Assembly (NCBI GenBank): GCA_020628645.1
Contig: JAHDES010000009.1
Location: forward strand, 57,984-121,983
Source: Saprospiraceae bacterium
GTDB lineage: Bacteria; Bacteroidota; Bacteroidia; Chitinophagales; Saprospiraceae
Length of the DNA: 64,000 nt
Direction of reading: 5' to 3'
This document shows, one piece after another, positions 7,929 to 16,758 of this stretch; position 1 is the first letter of the stretch; each line of letters opens with the position of its first letter. The notes beneath the pieces are model-generated. The model saw only the letters and a list, made by a program, of their open reading frames with translations. It was not told where the DNA came from and made no database searches. A program made the translations under genes and the position numbers.

Positions 7929-9596
7929 ATGACAAAGAGACTAATTTATACCTGCCTTATTCTTGTGGCAACTGCTGCCATAAGTATGGCACAAGCACCA
8001 GAAAACTGGTTCAATCTGGATAAAGGTGCAGATGGCGTTCAAGGCGTAAGTACAGAGCGCGTATACGAGACTTTATTAAAAGGTAAATCAGGAGAAACCG
8101 TTATCGTAGCAGTGATAGATTCAGGAGTTGATACCGATCATGAAGACTTAAATGATGTCATGTGGGTCAATGAAGATGAAATTCCAGGTAACGGCATTGA
8201 TGACGACCGTAATGGTTATGTAGATGATATTCACGGCTGGAATTTCATTGGTGGTAAAGATGGTAAAAATGTAGGAGCAGACACCTATGAGGTAACCCGT
8301 CTTTATGCAAAATATAAACCTATTTATGAAAATGCAAATCGTGAAAAGTTATCCAAAAAACAGAAAAAACAATATGATACTTATCTCAAATGTAAAGAAG
8401 AAGTAGAAGATAAATTAAGTACAGCAACAGAACGTCATAGTCAAATGGAGCAAACCAAAACCATGATTATGGGTGGCTTAGAGGCTGTAGAAAAAGCATT
8501 AGGAGATAAAGAATTTTCTCAAGAAAATGTAGAGGCCATTGAAGGGGATGATCCTGCACTTGCAATGGGTAAAAATATTCTCGGTCGAGTATTTGCTGAA
8601 GGGGAAGAAGTGGAAAGTTTAGATGCCGTACGAGAAGAAGTGAACGAACAAATAGACGGTGCTTTAGAATACTATGGCAATCAAATGAAATATGCCTACA
8701 ATCCTGAATTTGATACACGTGATATCATTGGTGATAATTATGCTAATCAAACTGAAAAAGGCTATGGAAATAATGATTATGAAGGCCCCGATGCGTTTCA
8801 CGGAACACACGTAGCTGGTATCATTGCTGCTAGTCGTAAGAATGATGTGGGAATGGATGGCGTAGCGGATAATGTACAAATTATGACGATTCGTGCCGTA
8901 CCTGATGGTGATGAGCGCGATAAAGATGTAGCCAACGCCATTCGTTATGCAGTAGATAATGGTGCATCTATTGTCAACATGAGTTTTGGAAAAGGCTATT
9001 CTTGGAATAAAAAAGTAGTGGATGATGCTGTAAAATATGCAGCAAAAAATGATGTCTTATTAGTCCATGCTGCAGGAAATTCAGCACTGGATACGGATGA
9101 AGCTAGTAATTTTCCAAATGACAAGTATAAAAAAGCGGGGCTTTTCGCCAAAAAAATGGCACCCAATTGGATTGAAGTAGGTGCATTATCTTGGAAAGGT
9201 GGAGAAGATTCTCCTGCTAGTTTCTCTAATTATGCAGTTGAAAATGTCGATATTTTTGCACCAGGTACTGCCATTTATTCAACTACTCCTGATAATAACT
9301 ACCGTAATGCACAAGGTACGAGTATGGCGTCGCCTGTTGTCGCTGGTGTAGCAGCAATGATTCGCTCTTACTTCCCTGAATTGACGGCAGAACAAGTAAA
9401 ACAATGCTTACTAGATTCGTCCGTAAAACAAAACATGAACGTGAAGCAACCGGGGTCAGATGAATTAGTGCCTTTCTCTAAATTATGTGTAACAGGAGGT
9501 GTAGTTAATTCTTTTACGGCTGTAAAAAAAGCCATGAATATGAAAGGAAAGAAAAAAGTGAAGAAATCCACCACTTCTAAAGCAGCAATGCCTTAA
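7929..9596 (+). CDS. Subtilisin-like S8 family serine peptidase, secreted
   Basis: From the ATG at 7929 the protein has 555 residues and begins with a Sec signal peptide ending in ISMAQA. The subtilase catalytic residues are present: Asp64 in VIDSGVDTDHED, His291 in FHGTHVAGI, oxyanion Asn384 in AAGNS and Ser465 in GTSMASP. About 225 residues separate Asp and His, far more than in compact subtilisins. The inserted segment is rich in Lys, Glu and Gln (KLSKKQKKQYDTYLK) and probably helical. An upstream in-frame ATG at 7773 would add 52 residues without a signal peptide, and the promoter-like box at 7879 makes it unlikely. The C-terminus ends in a Lys/Ser-rich tail (KKKVKKSTTSKA) and not a T9SS sorting domain, so export is probably by Sec to the periplasm or surface. 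A strong terminator follows. Confidence 0.92.
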   Translation: MTKRLIYTCLILVATAAISMAQAPENWFNLDKGADGVQGVSTERVYETLLKGKSGETVIVAVIDSGVDTDHEDLNDVMWVNEDEIPGNGIDDDRNGYVDDIHGWNFIGGKDGKNVGADTYEVTRLYAKYKPIYENANREKLSKKQKKQYDTYLKCKEEVEDKLSTATERHSQMEQTKTMIMGGLEAVEKALGDKEFSQENVEAIEGDDPALAMGKNILGRVFAEGEEVESLDAVREEVNEQIDGALEYYGNQMKYAYNPEFDTRDIIGDNYANQTEKGYGNNDYEGPDAFHGTHVAGIIAASRKNDVGMDGVADNVQIMTIRAVPDGDERDKDVANAIRYAVDNGASIVNMSFGKGYSWNKKVVDDAVKYAAKNDVLLVHAAGNSALDTDEASNFPNDKYKKAGLFAKKMAPNWIEVGALSWKGGEDSPASFSNYAVENVDIFAPGTAIYSTTPDNNYRNAQGTSMASPVVAGVAAMIRSYFPELTAEQVKQCLLDSSVKQNMNVKQPGSDELVPFSKLCVTGGVVNSFTAVKKAMNMKGKKKVKKSTTSKAAMP

Positions 9597-9614
9597 TTGA
9601 ATATATTATTCAAT

Positions 9615-9651
9615 AAAAAGCCCCTATTTTAAAACAAAATAGGGGCTTTTT
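9615..9651 (+). terminator. Rho-independent terminator after the S8 protease
   Basis: AAAAAGCCCCTATTTT pairs perfectly with AAAATAGGGGCTTTTT (16 bp stem, AAAAC loop) and ends in a T-run. It lies 19 bases past the protease stop codon. Confidence 0.92.
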
Positions 9652-9689
9652 ATTTATATTAACTTATTGTCTCAGGTTGGAAAAATAAT

Positions 9690-10010
9690 ATGAGAAAAAC
9701 ATTGTTCGACAAAAAAGATGATTCCATTTGGATAAAGATTGTCATCTATGAATCAAAAAATGGAAAGCTAATGGTTCATGGTCATGATAGTGGTAAAATA
9801 GTACAAAAAATTAAAGATAGTTATGACTACGAATATTATATTAGCATTACAGCAGAAGAAGTTGAACAATTAATGAGAAAACTCAAATTAGATGACAAAC
9901 ATGAACTCTTTAATTGGTTTGAAAAAGAATATTCAACAGATAAAGCAGTTTCTCAAATTAAAGCAAAACTTGACGAATTAGATATTAAATATCAATTTTC
10001 GACTTGGTAA
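9690..10010 (+). CDS. Hypothetical 106-residue protein
   Basis: I do not recognise this family. The protein is small, soluble and charged, with no signal peptide or membrane segment. A beta-rich first half (SIWIKIVIYESKNGKLMVHGHD, split by short turns) is followed by helices (TAEEVEQLMRKLKLDDKHELFNWFEKEY and AVSQIKAKLDELDIKYQF). The length, codon use and position between a terminator and an intergenic repeat fit a real single-gene unit. It may be a stand-alone small protein of the kind scattered in Bacteroidota accessory regions; no function can be assigned. Confidence 0.6.
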   Translation: MRKTLFDKKDDSIWIKIVIYESKNGKLMVHGHDSGKIVQKIKDSYDYEYYISITAEEVEQLMRKLKLDDKHELFNWFEKEYSTDKAVSQIKAKLDELDIKYQFSTW

Positions 10011-10192
10011 ATTTATTACGTGATCTAACTTATTTCTATTTCACATGAATCAAATCTTGATAAACATTACCTAAACAATCCTACAATACATATCCTCATC
10101 ATTCCAAAAAAAGTATTATTTTAACCTATAGAAATAGGGGTATCATAGAATAAGAGTCGTCTTCTAAGTACAAAGCAACTTATGCTGTATAG

Positions 10193-10305
10193 AAGTTTAT
10201 ACGCAATTGATTAAGTGATTTCGTAAATCACACCTTCAACGTATAATGCCGATTTGAAAAAATCATAAATTATATACGAAAGGATTTTTTCAAATCGGTA
10301 TTATA
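10193..10305 (+). repeat. Dispersed repeat family 2, copy A (two hairpins)
   Basis: This stretch matches the reverse complement of 63042-63155 at about 87 percent over roughly 95 bases by eye. It contains a small hairpin GTGATTT-CGT-AAATCAC at about 10215-10231. A long hairpin follows in which ATAATGCCGATTTGAAAAAA and TTTTTTCAAATCGGTATTAT pair with one G-U. The rest of the gap 10011-10522 has no gene that I can see. Confidence 0.85.
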
Positions 10306-10522
10306 CTTCGCTACACATGAAACGACACGAATGAAATTGAAGATTTTCGGGTCTTGCTTGTTCAAATCTCCTAAAATTAATACAATGAAGAAACGAGCAT
10401 GATATTTATTAATCATAAATAACACACAAGAGTATGATTAAAAAATATTATGCGAGAACGCAGTGGTTACATGTGCGCAGAAATTTTTCTGTAAATTTTA
10501 ACTACTGAAAAATTTTAAACAT

Positions 10523-11614
10523 ATGAAAAAAGTTATTAAAATATTGAAAATACTTGCATGCTTATTGGTTTTTGTTATCGTTTGGGGAGTATTTTATTTT
10601 TATCCTGATAAAGATAAAGTCTTAAATTTCATAAGCGATAATCCAGAAAAATCATCCATAAAACTAATCCTGAATGATACGATCTTAGTTGAAATGAACC
10701 CCAATAAGCAAATGATTCTTGCTAGTACAGCCAAGATAATTACAGCCATAGAATATGCCGAACAAGCCGCCAAAGGATTAATTAATCCTTTGGAACTAGT
10801 AGATTTAGCTGAATTAGAAAAGTATTATGTCCCCAAAAGTGATGGCGGAGGACATAATAATTGGTTAGAATCTATTGATAAAAACATAAAGAAAAATAGC
10901 GTATCCATAAAAGAAGTTGCAAGAGGAATGATGAAATTTAGCTCTAATGCTAATACGGAGTGGCTTGGTGAAAAATTAGGATTAGTAAATATCAATAATA
11001 GATTGGATAGCTTAGGTGTTGAAAAACATAGTGAAATATCGTACAAGGTCTCTCCACTATTTATTGGTGTGGAAGAATTTCCTCATTTAGATAAAAGGGA
11101 AAGGGCAATAGCTGTACAAAACTTAAGTAATGAAGAATATATTCAAGCAACGAATAAAGTTCACCAAAAATTAAAAAGCAATAAGGAATATCCCAAAGAT
11201 GTTGGTTTATTAAATTTAGCCCTATATCTTCAAAAGAACTGGTCCGATAATCTTCCTAGCTCAACTGTTCATGAGTATGTAGAAATTATGAAAAAGATAA
11301 ATTCTAGAAAATATTTCAATTCAGATGTCCAACAGTATTTAGAGGAGATTTTAGATAATAATTGGGGAAGTGAATTCAATGAAAATTGGGTATCTTATTC
11401 AGGCATGAAACAAGGCGCTACTTCATATGTGCTAACAAAGGCACTTTATGTAACAGATAAGAAAGGAAATAAAACAGAATTAGCTTACTTCTTTAATGAT
11501 ATAAATCTATTACAAGTAACTCGGCTTCAAGGATGTATGAAAGAATTTGAAACCTCCATTATTTCAAACAAATCTTTTAGAGAAAAAATTAACCTAAACT
11601 TAGGTAATCAATAA
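10523..11614 (+). CDS. Membrane-anchored serine hydrolase (beta-lactamase / penicillin-binding protein-like)
   Basis: The 363-residue protein has an uncleaved-looking N-terminal membrane anchor (about residues 7-26), then a serine hydrolase domain. The three motifs of the penicillin-recognising fold can be placed: S68-T-A-K71 (SxxK) after QMILA, S140-S-N142 (SxN) in MKFSSNANTEWLG, and K296-Q-G298 in place of KTG. The layout suggests a class A beta-lactamase-like or D-alanyl-D-alanine carboxypeptidase-like enzyme acting in the periplasm. The substrate is not predictable. The gap of about 510 bases before it carries the repeat at 10193-10305 and no visible partner gene. The next gene is convergent and only 15 bases away. 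Confidence 0.75.
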   Translation: MKKVIKILKILACLLVFVIVWGVFYFYPDKDKVLNFISDNPEKSSIKLILNDTILVEMNPNKQMILASTAKIITAIEYAEQAAKGLINPLELVDLAELEKYYVPKSDGGGHNNWLESIDKNIKKNSVSIKEVARGMMKFSSNANTEWLGEKLGLVNINNRLDSLGVEKHSEISYKVSPLFIGVEEFPHLDKRERAIAVQNLSNEEYIQATNKVHQKLKSNKEYPKDVGLLNLALYLQKNWSDNLPSSTVHEYVEIMKKINSRKYFNSDVQQYLEEILDNNWGSEFNENWVSYSGMKQGATSYVLTKALYVTDKKGNKTELAYFFNDINLLQVTRLQGCMKEFETSIISNKSFREKINLNLGNQ

Positions 11615-11629
11615 TCTATACTATAAGAA

Positions 11630-12919
11630 TTATAAAATTCGTCGATCTAAAATTCGACTTAATTTTCCGCCTTGAGATCGAGGAATGGAATTCGGAGCTT
11701 TCAAATCAATTTGCATAGATAAACCAATCGTATCCTTAATTTTATTTTGAAGCAATTGACTCCATTCTTGATTTTGATGATCTAAGCCTTTTTGTGTTTC
11801 TACTTCTACGGTCACCGTATCCATCGTTCCTTCTCGATCCACTAGCAATCTATAATTTGGACTCAATCCATCTATGGTATGAATGACTTCTTCTACTTGT
11901 GTATGAAATAAATTCACCCCTCGAATAATCAACATATCATCTGCACGCCCCTTGATCGAAGACATTTTAATATGTGTACGTTTAGCATTAGCATCATAAT
12001 AAATGGAGCAAATATCATTTGTCCAGTAGCGTAATAAAGGAAAGGCTTCTTTTGTCAAAGTCGTAAAAACAAGGACGCCTTCTTCACCATAAGGAAGGGG
12101 CTCACCTGTATGTTTATCCACCACTTCAGGAAAGAAATGATCTTCCCAAACATAGCTTCCTGTCCCCTTTTCTTCGAAATCTTCTTGTGATACCCCAGGA
12201 CCAATAATTTCGCTTAAACCATAAATATTGGTAGCATTAACATGTAAACCCGCTTCTACTTGCGTTCGAATAGCCTCCGTCCAAGGTTCTGCTCCAAGAA
12301 TAGCATATTGTACTGCTAATTTTTGGGTATCAATTCCTCGTTTAGCAAATTCTTCTGAAAGGGTTTGTGCATAAGAAGGGGTACAACACATTACTTCAGG
12401 TTTGAAATCTTGTAAGATCGTTAGTTGGCGTTCCGTCATGCCACCTGATACTGGAATAACTGCCATTCCTAATTTCGTTGCGCCGCCATGCATCCCCAAA
12501 CCTCCTGTAAATAAGCCGTATCCATACGCATTGTGTAATTTCATGCCCTTACGCGCTCCCGCACAAGCCAAAGAACGTGCCACCACCTCATCAAACACAT
12601 CCAAATCATGTTGGGTATAACCTACTACTGTTGGTTTTCCAGTTGTACCACTCGATGCATGAATTCTCCTAATCTCAGACATTGGTGAAGCAAAAAGTCC
12701 GTAAGGATAATGATCGCGTAAGTCATCTTTTTTGGTAAATGGTATTTTTGATAGATCATTAACAGTTTTAATATTTTCGGCTTGTAAACCAATTTGATCA
12801 AATTGCTTTTTATAGAACGGAACACTTTGATACAAGCGTTTTACCAAGGCAGATAGTCGTTTATTTTGTAAGGCTCTTAATTCTTCTAATGGAAGTTGCT
12901 CTATTTTAGCGTCATACAT
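11630..12919 (-). CDS. paaK: Phenylacetate-CoA ligase
   Basis: This 429-residue adenylate-forming enzyme is the usual length for PaaK. The AMP-binding P-loop is HASSGTTGKPTVVGYT, followed by YGYGLFTGGLGMHGG. The later adenylation motif YGLSEIIGPGVSQ and the C-terminal hinge GRADDMLIIRGVNLFHTQVEE are also typical. It converts phenylacetate, CoA and ATP to phenylacetyl-CoA in the cytosol. The other paa genes (ring epoxidase and so on) are not in the window, so here it stands alone; Bacteroidota often carry solitary PaaK homologues whose acid substrate may differ. The gene is convergent with the serine hydrolase gene. Confidence 0.9.
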   Translation of the reverse strand: MYDAKIEQLPLEELRALQNKRLSALVKRLYQSVPFYKKQFDQIGLQAENIKTVNDLSKIPFTKKDDLRDHYPYGLFASPMSEIRRIHASSGTTGKPTVVGYTQHDLDVFDEVVARSLACAGARKGMKLHNAYGYGLFTGGLGMHGGATKLGMAVIPVSGGMTERQLTILQDFKPEVMCCTPSYAQTLSEEFAKRGIDTQKLAVQYAILGAEPWTEAIRTQVEAGLHVNATNIYGLSEIIGPGVSQEDFEEKGTGSYVWEDHFFPEVVDKHTGEPLPYGEEGVLVFTTLTKEAFPLLRYWTNDICSIYYDANAKRTHIKMSSIKGRADDMLIIRGVNLFHTQVEEVIHTIDGLSPNYRLLVDREGTMDTVTVEVETQKGLDHQNQEWSQLLQNKIKDTIGLSMQIDLKAPNSIPRSQGGKLSRILDRRIL

Positions 12920-13076
12920 AATTAAAGCAATTTTAGTTTAGCACTTAAAAAAAATCACAACAAATTAGGACAAAAAATGTAGTTTCACGAAGTATCTCCT
13001 TGAATAAATTTGAAAATCCTATGCTCAATAAACAGAATTCACATCCATAAGACTTAAATTTTAACCTTTGTCCTTC

Positions 13077-13084
13077 TATATTTG
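13077..13084 (+). promoter_or_regulatory. -7 box (TATATTTG) for the zinc metalloprotease
   Basis: TATATTTG matches TAnnTTTG exactly. It lies 20 bases before the ATG at 13105, the same short spacing seen at other genes in this window. Confidence 0.5.
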
Positions 13085-13104
13085 TAGAAATAATAGTATC
13101 AAAA

Positions 13105-15531
13105 ATGAAAAACCTCCTCTTTTTAGTCAGTCTTCTATTCTTTTTTAGCACTTGTAAAACCCCTTCTGTACTTCCTCCAGCCCCGGCCATAACTACTATT
13201 GCGGGTTTTACGATGGGTATGGATCATCAAGAAGGATATTTCAATTTTTATTGGGATGACAACACAGGAAAAATTTGGTTAGCAATTGATCAATTAGAAA
13301 CCGAATTTCTGTATGTCAATTCTCTTGCGGCTGGTGTGGGTTCTAATGATATTGGATTGGATCGAGGGCAATTGGGTGAAAATAGAGTGGTCAAATTTGT
13401 AAAAAGTGGCAATAAAATTCTTTTAGTACAACCCAATTATAGTTTTAGAGCCGTAAGCGACAACCCACTAGAACGACGTTCTGTAGAAGAAGCTTTCGCG
13501 CAATCTATTCTTTGGGGATTCACTCAAAAAATGACAACAAATGGAACGATCTTAGTAGATGCGACTGATTTTTTACTCCGTGATGCACATGGAGTTATTA
13601 AACGTTTAAAATCAAACAAACAAGGAAGTTATCAACTGGATAAAAGTCGTTCTGCTATCCATCTACCAATGTGTAAAGCTTTCCCAAAAAATACAGAATT
13701 GGAAGCTACTTTGACCTTTAAAGGAGAAGCCAAAGGAAATTATGTTTACCAAGTCGTTCCTACACCTGATGCGATTACAGTAAGACAACATCATTCTTTT
13801 ATCGAATTACCTGATGCTAATTACCAGCCTCGAAAATTAGATCCTCGTTGTGGTTATTTTGGTATTTCTTATCAAGATTATGCTACTCCAATAGAAGATG
13901 AATTAATTAAACGCTTTATTGTACGTCATCGTTTGGAAAAGAAAAATCCTTCCGCTGAAAAAAGTGAAGCCGTTGAACCTATTATTTACTACCTTGATCC
14001 TGGTGCGCCAGAACCTGTTAAATCTGCCCTTCTAGATGGTGCTAAATGGTGGAATCAAGCTTTTGAAGCAGCAGGATATGTGGATGCCTTTCAACTTAAA
14101 ATATTACCAGCAGATGCCGACCCGATGGATGTTCGCTACAATCTTATTCAGTGGGTCCATCGTGCCACGCGAGGTTGGTCTTATGGAGCGTCTGTTATTG
14201 ATCCTCGTACGGGTGAAATTATCAAAGGGCATGTATCATTGGGTTCTTTACGGGTTAGACAAGATTATTTAATCGCACAAGGATTGGTTTCTCCTTTTGA
14301 AAATGGGAAAACTGCCGCTCCTGAATTATTAGAAATGGCATTGGCTCGATTGCGGCAATTATCTGCTCATGAAATTGGGCATACTTTAGGACTCGCTCAC
14401 AATTTTGCAGCAAGTACCAATGATCGTGCAAGTGTGATGGATTACCCCCACCCTTTTGTACAATTAGATGAAAATGGAGCTTTGGATTTTACAGCAGCTT
14501 ATGATGATAAAATAGGGATTTGGGATAAACGTGCTATTTTGTATGGTTACCAAGATTTTCCTACGGGTACAAATGAAGAAGAAGCCTTGAATACTATTTT
14601 AAAAGAGACGCACCAAATGGATTTGCGCTATATTTCTGATAGTGATGCCCGTCCACAAGGAGGCGCACATGCATACGCGCATCTTTGGGATAATGGAAAA
14701 GATGCAGTAGATGAACTAAATCGTTTATTAGAGGTTCGTAATAATGCGATTCAAGGTTTTGGTAAAAATAGCATTGCAGAAGGGATGCCTTTTTCTTCTT
14801 TAGAAGAAGTATTTGTTCCTTTATACTTGGCGCATCGTTATCAAATAGAAGCTGTTGCAAAATTAATTGGCGGTGCAGATTATAATTATGCGGTAAAAGG
14901 CGATGGACAAGATATTATTTCCATTGTCGATCCATTTATCCAAAATAAAGCAATTGATGGTTTACTTTCTTGTTTAGATGTTGAGCAAATAAAAATACCA
15001 GAATCTATTTTACAATTAATTCCTCCTAAGGCTCCTTCCTATCCGCGTGGACGCGAAAGTTTTTCGAATCAAACAGGCGTTACTTTTGATCCAGTAAGTG
15101 CAGCAGAAAGTGCGGTTCAACCTGTTTTACAATTTTTATTACATCCAGAACGTGCCAATCGTTTGGTCGAATATCATGCTCGAAATCAGGAGAATCCAAG
15201 TTTAGAGAATGTAATTTCGAGATTACTTAATGCAACTTTCGAAATCAATGCTACAAGGGGATATGAGGAATTACTTCAAAATATGATACGACAAAAAGTA
15301 GTAGAACAGCTTTTCTATGTAGCAAAAAGTAAAAAAAGTAGCACTTCTACAAAAGCCATTGTATTTACTCAACTAGAACAAATGACACGATATAGTGACC
15401 CTAAAAATCCAACTATTAATTATTTGAGTCGTCAAGTTTCATCTTTTTTAGAAGATCCAGGAGAGTTTCCTATGGCTGATCCGATAAAACTACCTGCAGG
15501 TTCTCCTATTGGTTGTGGGCATTTCCATTAA
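13105..15531 (+). CDS. Zinc-dependent metalloprotease lipoprotein (DUF5117/DUF4953 type)
   Basis: This 808-residue protein starts with a lipoprotein signal peptide (lipobox FFSTC, Cys at about residue 17). The extended zincin motif is HEIGHTLGLAHNF at 422-434, with zinc ligands His422, His426 and His432 and catalytic Glu423; VMDYP downstream is the expected Met-turn. The N-terminal half (LAIDQLETEFLYVNSLAAGVG; GENRVVKF) matches the domain that precedes the protease in the Bacteroidota DUF5117/DUF4953 family. These are cell-envelope proteases of unknown substrate. The C-terminus ends without a T9SS sorting domain. A -7 promoter box lies 20 bases upstream, so it is probably transcribed alone or with the following FKBP gene, 66 bases downstream, which has its own promoter-like box. 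Confidence 0.9.
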   Translation: MKNLLFLVSLLFFFSTCKTPSVLPPAPAITTIAGFTMGMDHQEGYFNFYWDDNTGKIWLAIDQLETEFLYVNSLAAGVGSNDIGLDRGQLGENRVVKFVKSGNKILLVQPNYSFRAVSDNPLERRSVEEAFAQSILWGFTQKMTTNGTILVDATDFLLRDAHGVIKRLKSNKQGSYQLDKSRSAIHLPMCKAFPKNTELEATLTFKGEAKGNYVYQVVPTPDAITVRQHHSFIELPDANYQPRKLDPRCGYFGISYQDYATPIEDELIKRFIVRHRLEKKNPSAEKSEAVEPIIYYLDPGAPEPVKSALLDGAKWWNQAFEAAGYVDAFQLKILPADADPMDVRYNLIQWVHRATRGWSYGASVIDPRTGEIIKGHVSLGSLRVRQDYLIAQGLVSPFENGKTAAPELLEMALARLRQLSAHEIGHTLGLAHNFAASTNDRASVMDYPHPFVQLDENGALDFTAAYDDKIGIWDKRAILYGYQDFPTGTNEEEALNTILKETHQMDLRYISDSDARPQGGAHAYAHLWDNGKDAVDELNRLLEVRNNAIQGFGKNSIAEGMPFSSLEEVFVPLYLAHRYQIEAVAKLIGGADYNYAVKGDGQDIISIVDPFIQNKAIDGLLSCLDVEQIKIPESILQLIPPKAPSYPRGRESFSNQTGVTFDPVSAAESAVQPVLQFLLHPERANRLVEYHARNQENPSLENVISRLLNATFEINATRGYEELLQNMIRQKVVEQLFYVAKSKKSSTSTKAIVFTQLEQMTRYSDPKNPTINYLSRQVSSFLEDPGEFPMADPIKLPAGSPIGCGHFH

Positions 15532-15569
15532 AAATCATCGATTAAAAAGTTCCATAATGATTTTAAATG

Positions 15570-15577
15570 TACCTTTG
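15570..15577 (+). promoter_or_regulatory. -7 box (TACCTTTG) for the FKBP lipoprotein
   Basis: TACCTTTG matches TAnnTTTG and lies 20 bases before the ATG at 15598. No -33 box is clear. Confidence 0.45.
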
Positions 15578-15597
15578 CAATCTTAAAAATAGATTAG

Positions 15598-16602
15598 ATG
15601 TATAGATTTTCGTTTTACTCCATTTTATTCATTCTCATTAGTATCCTAATTTTCTCGTGTGGAGAAATAAACACTGAAACCACAGAATCATCTGTTGCTG
15701 ATGAAAAAATGTCTTCAAATTCTAAGTCTAAAGAAGTGATAGGAATTCAAAATTCTAACGGAACAACAATACAAGAAGTATTTGGACTAAAAGCCACAGG
15801 TAAAACGGACTCAGGTTTTGAATACATTAGCTATACGAATAAACGAGGAGATAAACCTGAGGCAGGGCAGATCGCTTCCTTTAATTACTATGTATATTCT
15901 GGAGACAAATTAATTAATTCAAGTAAACGAATTGGCCCCAGTACCTTAGAGATTTTTGCGAAGGATAGTCCCAATCAAAATCGAGAGTCTCCAGTTTTAG
16001 AAGGGATAAAAATGATAGGAGTGGGTGATAGTATATCAATTTTTTATCCTACCAATAGATTACAAAGAACTCCCTCTGAATTAGAAGGAATCCCATTTAT
16101 TCGATATGATGTAGTTTTATTAAAACTAATGAATCCAGAAGATTTGGAGGCCTATGAAGCTGCTAAATTGAAAAAAACAAAGGCTAAGGGGACAAGAGTT
16201 GCCAAACAAACAAAAAATATCTTGAATCGCTATAAAAATGGGAAATTAGGTAAACGATTGAAGAAGACCATTTCTGGCTTGGAGTACTTCATTATCAAAA
16301 AAGGTGATGGTAAAAAATCAGAAATGGGCGATCAAGTTACGGTACACTATCATGGCATCTTAGAAGATGGGACTATGTTTGACAATTCTTATGATACTGG
16401 TCGTCCGTTTTCTTTTCCTATTGGGCAAGGTCGTGTTATTCCAGGATGGGATGAAGGTATTGCTTTACTTGAAGAAGGAACAAAAGCTATTTTCTTTGTT
16501 CCTTATGAAATTGCTTATGGACAAGCTGGTAAACCTCCCCAAATTCCTGAACAAGCCAAGCTTATTTTTCATGTAGAATTATTGCAAGTGCTGAAACGCT
16601 AA
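15598..16602 (+). CDS. FKBP-type peptidyl-prolyl isomerase lipoprotein with two FKBP-like domains
   Basis: The 334-residue protein has a lipoprotein signal peptide (ILIFSCG, Cys at about 21), so it is probably anchored in the outer membrane or the periplasmic face. Residues about 225-332 form a canonical FKBP domain: VTVHYHGILEDGTMFDNSYD, FPIGQGRVIPGWDEGIALL, FFVPYEIAYG and LIFHVELLQV. Residues about 62-178 look like a second, degenerate FKBP unit (SGFEYISYTNKRGDKPEAGQ, VLEGIKMIGVGDSISIFYP) in which most active-site aromatics are lost. The two are joined by a basic linker (KLKKTKAKGTRVAKQ). The N-terminal unit may serve substrate binding or dimerisation. A role in folding exported proteins is inferred from the family. 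Confidence 0.85.
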   Translation: MYRFSFYSILFILISILIFSCGEINTETTESSVADEKMSSNSKSKEVIGIQNSNGTTIQEVFGLKATGKTDSGFEYISYTNKRGDKPEAGQIASFNYYVYSGDKLINSSKRIGPSTLEIFAKDSPNQNRESPVLEGIKMIGVGDSISIFYPTNRLQRTPSELEGIPFIRYDVVLLKLMNPEDLEAYEAAKLKKTKAKGTRVAKQTKNILNRYKNGKLGKRLKKTISGLEYFIIKKGDGKKSEMGDQVTVHYHGILEDGTMFDNSYDTGRPFSFPIGQGRVIPGWDEGIALLEEGTKAIFFVPYEIAYGQAGKPPQIPEQAKLIFHVELLQVLKR

Positions 16603-16627
16603 AATATTTTATAATCGGCTATTGCCA

Positions 16628-16704
16628 AGTCGTTGCACGATACTAAAGAAAATTCTTCAGGGGAAATCATTCCTTCTTTTAAGGATTCAATCGTGCCACG
16701 ACCT
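16628..16704 (-). repeat. Dispersed repeat family 3, copy A (ends AGTCG..GCACGAT / ATCGTGCCACGACCT)
   Basis: TCAATCGTGCCACGACCT at 16687-16704 is found exactly, as the reverse complement, at 34383-34400. The partner arm AGTCGTTGCACGAT at 16628-16641 can pair with it, with one mismatch in the 12-base core. The second copy has a matching partner arm. The element lies between the FKBP gene and the prfB promoter. Confidence 0.65.
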
Positions 16705-16721
16705 CCCTCCCTCTTTTTTGT

Positions 16722-16729
16722 TATCTTTG
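16722..16729 (+). promoter_or_regulatory. -7 box (TATCTTTG) for prfB
   Basis: TATCTTTG matches TAnnTTTG. It lies 29 bases before the prfB ATG at 16759 and just after repeat family 3 copy A. Confidence 0.45.
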
Positions 16730-16758
16730 CTGATAACGTATAGATATTTAAGCCTACT

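Noticed and set aside
12945..13190. Minus-strand 81-codon frame
   Set aside because: It overlaps the signal peptide of the metalloprotease gene and its promoter; no protein features.
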